A stretch of DNA of 9,153 nucleotides, taken from CAZYMF01 sp964648215. GTDB taxonomy: Bacteria; Desulfobacterota; Binatia; HRBIN30; JACQVA1. Below, piece after piece: positions 1 through 7,066 of the stretch. The DNA lies in NCBI GenBank assembly GCA_964648215.1, contig CAZYMF010000196.1, positions 1 to 9,153 on the forward strand, written 5' to 3'. The notes under the pieces were generated by a model, which was not told the DNA's origin, ran no database searches, and was given only the letters and a program-made list of their open reading frames with translations. Numbering within the stretch: position 1 is the first letter of the stretch; every line of letters begins with the position of its first letter. A program made the translations under genes and the position numbers.

Positions 1-1221
<1,221 letters not shown>

Positions 1222-1301
1222 GTGCGCTCCTGTCCTTCGCTAGCCGCGCTACCCGCCCGCCACCGCCGCGCGGCCCGGGTGTCCACGGCATTCCCCTCTT
1301 T

Positions 1302-1343
1302 CGTGGACCGCCGACTGTCGACTGTCAACCGCGTCTTGTCAAG
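1302..1343 (-). repeat. Degenerate 7-base tandem array, consensus about GTYGACA
   Basis: Read on the minus strand in a fixed 7-base register, six units run from 1343 down to 1302. They include CTTGACA (1337-1343), GTTGACA (1323-1329), GTCGACA (1316-1322), GTCGGCG (1309-1315) and GTCCACG (1302-1308). The unit at 1330-1336 fits poorly. The last unit also forms a 7-base inverted repeat with GTCCACG at 1281-1287. The array lies in the acs upstream region, about 80-120 bases before the acs start. Two units contain a perfect TTGACA, the sigma70 -35 hexamer. However, no convincing -10 follows at 17 bases, so a promoter is possible but not shown. The periodicity is read directly; its role is unknown. 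Confidence 0.6.
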
Positions 1344-1379
1344 GGACGCCGCGCCGGAGACGAGGAAGCCGAAGACGAC

Positions 1380-1468
1380 GGAGAGCCGGGAACAGGAAAT
1401 TCAGAATGGAGAACCGATTGATGCGTCCCTTCGTTGGCCGGTTCTCCATTCCCGGTTCTCCATTTGCT
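1380..1468. repeat. Mirrored pair of 7-base tandem arrays, consensus NGRGAAY, with 13-bp inverted repeat
   Basis: On the plus strand, five consecutive 7-base units occupy 1380-1414, for example GGAGAGC (1380), CGGGAAC (1387) and GGAGAAC (1408). Column 5 is A in all five units, column 7 is always a pyrimidine, and column 2 is G in four. On the minus strand, four units of the same consensus occupy 1441-1468: GGAGAAC appears twice, flanking CGGGAAT, with AGCAAAT outside. The two arrays face each other across a spacer of about 26 bases. They create a perfect 13-bp inverted repeat (1404-1416 with 1439-1451, loop of 22) and a 14-base tandem duplication (1438-1451 and 1452-1465, one mismatch). The location is just downstream of the GH57 stop on the minus strand. 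The hairpin could help end GH57 transcripts, but no U-run follows, so it is not a classical intrinsic terminator. Confidence 0.7.
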
Positions 1469-1508
1469 CCTCGCCTCCGCAGATCGACTCGCCCGCACCG
1501 CGCGCCGC

Positions 1509-3959
1509 TCATCGGCCGCTCCGCGCCGGAGTCGCGAGCAGGTGCGCGCCTTCGCCGAGGGCGAAGCCGAGTCGGTCGCCCAGGTGACGCAGGGCGGGGC
1601 GCTCGCCGGCGCTCAGTGCCGCCCCGGCGCGACCGGTGGCGAAGTCGTAGAACGCGTTCTGCGCCGGCCACAGGTTCGGACTCACTCCCAGCGCCGCGGC
1701 GGCGTCGAGGAGCGCTTCGGCGCGGGCGGCGTGGGCGACGGGATCCGCCGGCAGGCGCGAGAGAACGCGCGGCAGGCTGCGCTCGATCTCCGCCTGCAGC
1801 GGCGGCACGTAGAGCTTGATCTCCCAGCGCGCGGTGTCCTTCCAGAAGGTGTCGAGCGGCTCGGCGGGCGTCTGTCCCTCGCCCAGCTGGGCGAGGGCGG
1901 CGGCCAGGCGCTCCTGCAGCACCACGCGCGCCACCTGGCGGAACTCGGCCGGGATGGGCACGTCGGTGTCGCGCAGGAAGTCGAGCATGCGCCGGTGCTG
2001 GTCGAAGACGCGTTCGAGATCGAGGAGGCAGGGACGGATGGCGTCGGCGGCGATCTGGCGCAGGACGGCGCGGCGCTCGCCGTGGAAGAGGTGGCGCAGC
2101 GAGAAGCCGTCTTGGCCGAAGGCGTCGTCGATCAGACGCACCACGGCGCTGAGCGGCTCGCGCTCGAAGACGTCGGCGGCACGCGCGCGCAGCTCCGCCA
2201 ACCGCGCCAGCACCTTGCCGTCGCCGATGGCGCAGTGGGCGTCGTGCCCGCCGAGGTACAGCGCGCCATAGGCGTACGTGACGGCCTCCTCGGTGAGGTC
2301 GCAGGTGACGCGGACCCCGCCGACGGCCAGGGCGGTGCGGCCGGCGGTGCGGCGGAGCTGCTCGGTGGGCTCGAAGCGGTAGGTGTAGGAACGCTCGGGA
2401 AGCGCGCCGCCGGCCGTGAACAGGCTCGACATGACCGCGTGCGCGGCGGCGCGAGGCAGCGAGACGGCCGCGGGCGCCACCATCGTGCGATAGACCTCGC
2501 GGCCGTCCGGCCGCTGCGGCAGATTGCTGCGGGCCTTCTCGAGGTGCGTCAGGAAATCGGCCTCGAGCGGCTCGCCGAGGTCCGCCGCCAGCTGTACCGC
2601 GCGGCAGGCGTAGCGCAGCACCTGCGTGGTCTCGATGCCGGCGAGATCGTCGAAGAACCAGCCGCAGCTGGTGAACATGAGCAGCGCCGCGCGCTGCATC
2701 TCGAGCAGCCGCCACACCCGCACGTGATCGGCGGGCTTCAGCCGCGCGCGCCCGTGCTTGGCCAGGAAAGCGAGGCGCCGCTCGGGGGCGGGCTCGAAAA
2801 GCACCTCGATGTAGTCGTTGCGCGCTTCCCACGGATCGCGCAGCAGCGGGGCGCCGCGTTGCTCGAAGAGACCGTCGAGCTCGGTCTTCAACCCGTCGAG
2901 CGACTCGCGCAGCGGCTGGCGCCAGTCCTGCCGCCAGCCCGGATGGGCGCCGGAGTTGCACCCGCAGTCGGCGCGCCAGCGCTCGACGCCGTGGGCGCAG
3001 CTCCACGAGGTGTTCTCGACGATCTCGACCTCGTCCACCGGCGGCGCCAGCTCGAGGAACGTGGCGTAGTTCACCAGCCGCAGCGACGGGTCGGCCGCCA
3101 GGCGCTCGACGGCGTAGGCGAGAGCCATCTCGCCGAAACGATGGTGGTGGCCGTACGACTCGCCGTCGGTGGCCAGGTGCACGAGCTGCGGGCTGGCCGC
3201 GGCCTCGGCGAGACCGGCGCGCAGGCGATCGGCGAAAGCGCCGCCGTCGTTCAGCAGGCCGCCGAAGGCAACCCCGTGGGCGAGCTCGTGATCGTAGAAG
3301 AACAGGGCCATCTCCGCGCGACCCGACCGCCAGCGGTAGGCGCGGCGCGTGTCGACGCCCGCCGCGGACTGCTCCCACGAATGGCTCCCGGCGCGGCGAA
3401 CGCGGCCGGCCTGATGCGACGCGAGGACGGTGAAGCGGACGCCGTGCTCGGCGAGGGCGCGCAGCGTGGCCGTGTCGACCGCCGTCTCCGGCAGCCACAT
3501 GCCGTCCGGAAGGCGACCGAAACGATGGCGGAAGTCGTCGATGCCCCAGCGCACGTGCGTGACCTTGTCGTGTGCGTCGGCCAGGGGGAGGATGGCGTGG
3601 CCGAACGCCTGAGCCATGGCGTTGCCGTGCCCCAGGCGGCGAGCGCTGTCCCGGTCGGCGCGACGAGCCGCTTCGTAGGTGTCCGGGTCGGCGCGTTCGA
3701 GCCAGCTCATCAGCGTCGGGCCGATGTTGAAGCTCAGGTGCGCGTAGTTGTTCACCAGCGTGGTGATGCGTTGCTGGCCGTCGAGCAGCCGCGCCCGCGC
3801 GTTGGGCGCGTAGCACTCCGCGCCGACGCGCGCGTTCCAGTCGTGGTACGGCGCGGCGGAGTCCTGCTCCTCGATCGCCTCCAGCCAGGGGTTCTCGCGC
3901 GGCGGCTGGTAGAAGTGGCCGTGAATGCAGACGCAGCGGTCGACTTTGGCGGATCTCAT
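1509..3959 (-). CDS. Glycoside hydrolase family 57 protein with DUF3536 region (816 aa)
   Basis: Predicted cytoplasmic retaining glycosidase or glucanotransferase acting on alpha-glucans (family GH57, COG1449-like); the exact substrate is unknown. The N-terminal GH57 barrel shows the first conserved motif HGHFYQPP (13-20). WLPETA (155-160) follows, whose Glu158 is the candidate nucleophile. LATDGESYGHHH (262-273, with Asp265 as candidate acid/base) comes next. The region after about residue 310, starting with ENTSWSCAHGVERW (315-328) and C-rich DCGCNSG (331-337), matches the pattern of DUF3536 that follows the GH57 domain in this subfamily. The start at ATG 3959 is chosen because conserved sequence begins about 10 residues later. 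An open frame extends 67 codons further upstream, but that stretch crosses the 4017-4105 repeat and looks noncoding. No clear Shine-Dalgarno is visible, and there is no signal peptide. The gene is divergent from usp. The GH57 fold call is firm; a role in glycogen or maltodextrin turnover is inference. GC-rich codon use leaves a long open frame on the opposite strand, which is a shadow. Confidence 0.93.
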   Translation of the reverse strand: MRSAKVDRCVCIHGHFYQPPRENPWLEAIEEQDSAAPYHDWNARVGAECYAPNARARLLDGQQRITTLVNNYAHLSFNIGPTLMSWLERADPDTYEAARRADRDSARRLGHGNAMAQAFGHAILPLADAHDKVTHVRWGIDDFRHRFGRLPDGMWLPETAVDTATLRALAEHGVRFTVLASHQAGRVRRAGSHSWEQSAAGVDTRRAYRWRSGRAEMALFFYDHELAHGVAFGGLLNDGGAFADRLRAGLAEAAASPQLVHLATDGESYGHHHRFGEMALAYAVERLAADPSLRLVNYATFLELAPPVDEVEIVENTSWSCAHGVERWRADCGCNSGAHPGWRQDWRQPLRESLDGLKTELDGLFEQRGAPLLRDPWEARNDYIEVLFEPAPERRLAFLAKHGRARLKPADHVRVWRLLEMQRAALLMFTSCGWFFDDLAGIETTQVLRYACRAVQLAADLGEPLEADFLTHLEKARSNLPQRPDGREVYRTMVAPAAVSLPRAAAHAVMSSLFTAGGALPERSYTYRFEPTEQLRRTAGRTALAVGGVRVTCDLTEEAVTYAYGALYLGGHDAHCAIGDGKVLARLAELRARAADVFEREPLSAVVRLIDDAFGQDGFSLRHLFHGERRAVLRQIAADAIRPCLLDLERVFDQHRRMLDFLRDTDVPIPAEFRQVARVVLQERLAAALAQLGEGQTPAEPLDTFWKDTARWEIKLYVPPLQAEIERSLPRVLSRLPADPVAHAARAEALLDAAAALGVSPNLWPAQNAFYDFATGRAGAALSAGERPALRHLGDRLGFALGEGAHLLATPARSGR

Positions 3960-4016
3960 GCGGGTCGTCCGGCGAATGTACGGAGTGGCCCGGCAACGGT
4001 CAAATGCCGCGGCCCG

Positions 4017-4105
4017 AGGAAAGGGCTGACAGCCAAGAGCTGAAAGTGAAAAGCCGGAAGGGTCGCTGGTTCTGGCTTGAACCCTTCGACTTTCAGCTTG
4101 AACCC
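4017..4105. repeat. Mirrored pair of 7-base tandem arrays, consensus AGCYGAA, hairpin-forming
   Basis: Seven 7-base units run on the plus strand from 4017 to 4065, including GGCTGAC (4024), AGCCAAG (4031), AGCTGAA (4038), AGTGAAA (4045) and AGCCGGA (4052). Column 2 is G in all seven and column 1 is A in six. Five units of similar consensus run on the minus strand through 4071-4105: GGGTTCA (4099-4105 and again 4078-4084), AGCTGAA (4092-4098), AGTCGAA (4085-4091) and AGCCAGA (4071-4077). All five have G in column 2 and A in column 7. The halves can fold: 10 perfect pairs between 4038-4047 and 4089-4098, then 8 pairs with one G-U between 4051-4058 and 4071-4078. It sits in the divergent region upstream of both GH57 and usp, so it cannot be a terminator for either gene. 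Function unknown. Confidence 0.7.
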
Positions 4106-4166
4106 GGGCCTCGTTGCCGTCCGGTGCTCGGCGGAGAAGGAATCCTTCGCCGATCGTCAATTCCTC

Positions 4167-4186
4167 CCCGGCCTTTACCGGCCGGG
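4167..4186 (+). promoter_or_regulatory. GC-rich stem-loop in the usp upstream region
   Basis: A perfect 7-bp stem, CCCGGCC (4167-4173) with GGCCGGG (4180-4186), encloses a 6-base loop. It lies 45 bases before the usp start codon and would be in the 5' leader if transcription begins upstream of it. No recognisable riboswitch or operator consensus is present. GC-rich hairpins of this size can occur by chance in such a genome, so a regulatory role is only possible. Confidence 0.3.
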
Positions 4187-4231
4187 CCGAGGCGCGTAAG
4201 TTCTGGACAGAAAGGGTGAAGAGGAACGATC

Positions 4232-5074
4232 ATGTCCAACGACGTCACCGAGACCATCCTCGTCGCCGTCGATGGTTCGCCGGCCGCCAGGGCGGCGGCC
4301 GAGGTGGCCATCCAGATCGCCCGCGGGCGCCACGGTGCCGTTCGCGGGGCATATGTCGTCGACGAGGAGCTGGTGCTGGATACGTACGCCGACCACGCCG
4401 CCGAGCTCGGCGAGTCGGTCGAGAGCACGTCGCGGGCCGACCTGGTGGCTCGTTATCGCGCCCAGGGCGAGGCCGCTCTGCTGTGGCTCTCCGAGCAGTG
4501 CCGCGCCGCCGATGTCCCGGTGACGACCGACCTCGCACTCGGGCGGGTGACCGAGCTGCTGCTGCAGAACGCCGGCCATGCGAGCCTGCTGGCGCTCGGT
4601 CGCCGCGGGAATCGCCGTGCCGCCGCGACGGGGCAGCTCGGCGCTCACTTCCGCGCGATCGCGCACCACAGCCCTTGCGCGGTGCTCGTCGGCGGCGCTT
4701 CCCCCCCTCCGCTGCGCCATTTGTTGCTGGCGTACAACGACTCGGATCGTGCCCGCGAGGCCCTGACCTGGACCTCGCGCCTGCAGCAAGCTCTCGGCGC
4801 CGACGTCGCCGTGGTCGCCGCCCGGCTGTCGAGCGGGGATGCCGCCGACTCGTGGCTGCAGCGTGCCCGGGAGCAGCTGCCGCCCGATGCCTTGCGCTAC
4901 CGCTTCACCGCGCGCGCGGGAGATCCGGTCGCCCAGATCGTGGCGGCGGCGGAGGGCCACGCCGACCTCGTTCTGCTCGGCGGGTACCGGCACGGCGCTG
5001 CGGTTGAGTGGATCGTCGGCAGCACGGTCGACGGAGTGCTGACGCGTACCGAGCTGCCGGTCCTGGTGGCGTGA
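4232..5074 (+). CDS. Universal stress protein with two Usp domains (280 aa)
   Basis: Cytoplasmic UspA-family protein, built as a tandem fusion of two Usp domains (about 5-154 and 160-280). Domain 1 opens with ILVAVDGSP (9-17), whose Asp14 is the usual nucleotide-contacting aspartate. It closes with LGRRGN...SPCAVLVGG, where the expected G-x2-G-x9-G(S/T) phosphate motif is degenerate. Domain 2 opens with HLLLAYNDSD (163-172) and closes with LLGGYRHGAAVEWIVGSTVDGVL (248-270, quoted in part) and the typical ending TELPVLVA. This motif is also non-canonical, so ATP binding is uncertain in both halves. Tandem Usp proteins are generally stress-linked regulators. The ATG at 4232 has GAGGA (4221-4225) six bases upstream. 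A ClC gene starts 43 bases downstream on the same strand, suggesting an operon and perhaps a role in sensing ionic or energy stress (inference). Confidence 0.94.
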   Translation: MSNDVTETILVAVDGSPAARAAAEVAIQIARGRHGAVRGAYVVDEELVLDTYADHAAELGESVESTSRADLVARYRAQGEAALLWLSEQCRAADVPVTTDLALGRVTELLLQNAGHASLLALGRRGNRRAAATGQLGAHFRAIAHHSPCAVLVGGASPPPLRHLLLAYNDSDRAREALTWTSRLQQALGADVAVVAARLSSGDAADSWLQRAREQLPPDALRYRFTARAGDPVAQIVAAAEGHADLVLLGGYRHGAAVEWIVGSTVDGVLTRTELPVLVA

Positions 5075-5117
5075 CGGCGCCGCGAGCCTCTGCCGCGCGG
5101 TGCGGCCGGGAGACGTG

Positions 5118-6842
5118 ATGGCGGAACAATCCAAAGACGCCGACGACTGGGGCGTGCGCGAAACGCGGCTGCTGCTCGACACCGTGATGCTGGGGGTCGT
5201 GGGGGCGCTGGGCGCACAGCTCTTTCTGCTCTTGCTGCGCTGGGGCCAGGAGTACCTGCTCGTCTACCTCAGCGGCTATCAGCCGCCCGCTCTCCCCGGG
5301 GAGGGGCCGACGCATGCCCTCGTCGGGCCACACGGCTCGTGGCTGATTCCGCTGGCGACCACGCTGGGCGGCCTGCTCTCCGGCCTGCTCGTCTACTCGC
5401 TGGCGCCGGAGGCCGAAGGCCACGGCACCGACACCGCGGTGCGAGCGTTCCACCACCAGGGCGGTTTCATCCGCCCGCGCGTGGCGCCGCTGAAGATGAT
5501 CGCCTCGGCCATCACCATCGGCTCGGGCGGGGCGGCGGGCCGCGAAGGCCCCACCGCTCTGATCAGCGCCGGCATCGGCTCGCTGTTCGCCACCGTGCGG
5601 CGGCGCTCGGAGGAGGAGCGCCAGCTGCTGGTGTTGATCGGCATGGCGGCGGGGCTGTCGGCGATCTTCCGCTCGCCGATCGGCACCGCCATCTTTGCCA
5701 TCGAGGTGCTCTACGGCGAGATGGAGTTCGAGTCGCAAGCGCTCCTCTACACGCTGATCGGCTCGATCGTCGCTTACGCGGTGAACGGATTGTTCGACGG
5801 CTGGAAGCCGCTGTTCGCCGTGCCGGCCGATGTCGGTCTCGCCGCCTTCACCGACTACCCGTGGTACGTCGTCCTGGGCCTGGCGGCGGGCGTGGTCGCC
5901 ACCGCCTTGCCGATGGTGTTCTATGGCCTGCGCGATGCCTTTCGTCACCTTCCCCTGCCGCCGCACCTGCGGCCCGCCGTCGGCGGCCTGGGAGTGGGCC
6001 TGATCGCCCTGGCCGTGCCGCAGGTGCTCGGCGGCGGCTACGGCTGGATCCAGCAGGCGATCGACGGCAAGCTGGCGATGGATCTGCTCCTCGTTCTCGT
6101 CTTCGCCAAGATGCTGGCGTTTGCCCTGACCGTGTCCTCGGGCGGGTCCGGCGGCGTGTTCGCCCCCAGCCTGTTCGTCGGCGCCATGCTGGGCGGGTTT
6201 CTGGCGCAGGTTTTCCACCAGCCGCCGGCGGCCTTCGCGGTGGTGGGAATGGCCGCGTTGTTCGGCGCCGCCGCGCGCGTGCCGATCGCCACCATGCTGA
6301 TGGTGACCGAGATGACGGGCGGCTACCAGCTCCTGGTGCCGGCGGGCCTGGCGGTGGCGGTCGCCTACATGCTGCAGTTCTTTCTCTCGCGCTCGCTCGC
6401 GTATCCCAGCCTCTACGAGGCCCAGGTGCCGCGACAAGCGGACTCGCCGGCGCACCACGCCGAGCAGTTTCGCATCGCGCTGCGCCTGCTCGATCACCAG
6501 GACGTGCCCCTGGCGGAGAACGTCGGCCGCCTCAATTTCCTGGCGTTGATGAAGAGCGGGATCCCGGTCGATCTGCCGGGCGGCAAGCGGATGCACATGG
6601 GCACGCTGCGCGCCGACAGCCCCTGCGCCGGCACGGCGATCCGCGCCGGCTGTCTTCTCGCCGGCGAGGCCGAGGGGGAGATCATCGCCATCGTGCGCAA
6701 GAAGCGGGTGCTGCTGCCCCACCCGAGCAGTATCCTGCGCCCGGGCGACCAGCTGGTGGTGCTGTCGTCGCCGGAGGTGTGGCAGCGCTTGGCCGAGCAC
6801 TGGGAGAAGGTCGGGCCGGTGACGGAGGCTGGCGAGAGTTGA
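5118..6842 (+). CDS. ClC-family chloride channel/transporter with C-terminal RCK_C (TrkA-C) domain (574 aa)
   Basis: Inner-membrane anion channel or H+/Cl- antiporter. The membrane part (about 20-430) shows the ClC signatures in order. GHGTD (101-105) stands where the classic GSGIP selectivity motif lies. GREGP (141-145) carries the gating glutamate Glu143. SPIGTAIFAIEVL (186-198) follows. Next come SGGSGGVFAPSLFVGAMLGG (341-360) and MTGGYQLLVP (399-408), whose Tyr403 corresponds to the central chloride-coordinating tyrosine. The position usually held by the internal proton glutamate (Glu203 of the E. coli exchanger) appears to be Val197. The cytoplasmic tail (about 470-560), ending EIIAIVRKKRVLLPHPSSIL (521-540) and RPGDQLVVLS, matches an RCK_C/TrkA-C ligand-binding domain rather than the CBS pair of other ClCs. 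The start is set at ATG 5118, preceded by GGGAG (5108-5112). An in-frame GTG at 5100 would add six residues and is less likely. It follows usp by 43 bases. Confidence 0.95.
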   Translation: MAEQSKDADDWGVRETRLLLDTVMLGVVGALGAQLFLLLLRWGQEYLLVYLSGYQPPALPGEGPTHALVGPHGSWLIPLATTLGGLLSGLLVYSLAPEAEGHGTDTAVRAFHHQGGFIRPRVAPLKMIASAITIGSGGAAGREGPTALISAGIGSLFATVRRRSEEERQLLVLIGMAAGLSAIFRSPIGTAIFAIEVLYGEMEFESQALLYTLIGSIVAYAVNGLFDGWKPLFAVPADVGLAAFTDYPWYVVLGLAAGVVATALPMVFYGLRDAFRHLPLPPHLRPAVGGLGVGLIALAVPQVLGGGYGWIQQAIDGKLAMDLLLVLVFAKMLAFALTVSSGGSGGVFAPSLFVGAMLGGFLAQVFHQPPAAFAVVGMAALFGAAARVPIATMLMVTEMTGGYQLLVPAGLAVAVAYMLQFFLSRSLAYPSLYEAQVPRQADSPAHHAEQFRIALRLLDHQDVPLAENVGRLNFLALMKSGIPVDLPGGKRMHMGTLRADSPCAGTAIRAGCLLAGEAEGEIIAIVRKKRVLLPHPSSILRPGDQLVVLSSPEVWQRLAEHWEKVGPVTEAGES

Positions 6843-7020
6843 GAGACGTCGCCCCCTGGAGGGCGCTGCTCCGTCAGCGCTGGGGGGCAGGGGCGTCAGC
6901 CCCGCAACCGGCGCCGCGCAATCACTCGCAGCCGTTGCGTTCGACTACGAACCGCCGCCTGCGGGGCTGCGCCCCCGCGCCCGCAAGCTCCTGCTCCCAG
7001 TCAAACGGAGGCAGGACCAA
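6843..7020. repeat. Chain of GC-rich hairpins, possible interspersed repeat element
   Basis: This noncoding stretch after the clc stop holds several nested inverted repeats. GCCCCC (6851-6856) pairs with GGGGGC (6883-6888), enclosing GCGCTG (6863-6868) paired with CAGCGC (6875-6880). GGGGC/GCCCC hairpins occur at 6890-6903 and 6963-6975. The 17-base segment at 6890-6906 is an inverted copy of 6960-6975 with one unpaired base. GTTCG/CGAAC pairs at 6939-6952. TCCTG plus CTCC (6989-6997) pairs with GGAG plus CAGGA (7007-7016), with one bulged G. No U-run follows any of them, so no intrinsic terminator is called. The arrangement resembles REP/MITE-type palindromic repeats, but no second copy is in the window to prove it. 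The structure may stabilise or end the clc transcript. Confidence 0.5.
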
Positions 7021-7066
7021 GCCGGCGGCGGTTGCATTTCTCCCAAAGTATGGCGAGAAAAGCGGG

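Noticed and set aside
1302..1343. CRISPR-like or iteron origin array
   Set aside because: The units are only 7 bases with no spacers, no cas or replication initiator gene is nearby, and the setting is ordinary chromosomal genes.
1404..1451. Intrinsic terminator for GH57 at the 13-bp inverted repeat
   Set aside because: The 22-base loop is long and no U-rich run follows on the minus strand. The heptad arrays explain the inverted repeat better.
1434..4043. A long plus-strand open frame (about 870 codons) opposite the GH57 gene
   Set aside because: Its product is rich in G, A, V, R and E with no recognisable domain, while the minus-strand frame has clear GH57 catalytic motifs. High GC makes stop-free antisense frames common. 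It also runs through the repeat array near 4017.
3960..4160. N-terminal extension of the GH57 gene to an ATG at 4160
   Set aside because: The extra 67 residues show no family similarity and are encoded by the heptad array. Conserved sequence begins just after ATG 3959.
4905..6800. A long minus-strand open frame opposite usp and clc
   Set aside because: It is rich in H, Q, R and A with no motif, and lies antisense to a clear ClC membrane protein.
5339..7066. Upstream extension of the DUF4301 frame by 576 codons
   Set aside because: It overlaps the entire ClC gene in another frame and the hairpin region. The extension is arginine- and glycine-rich shadow sequence with no domain.
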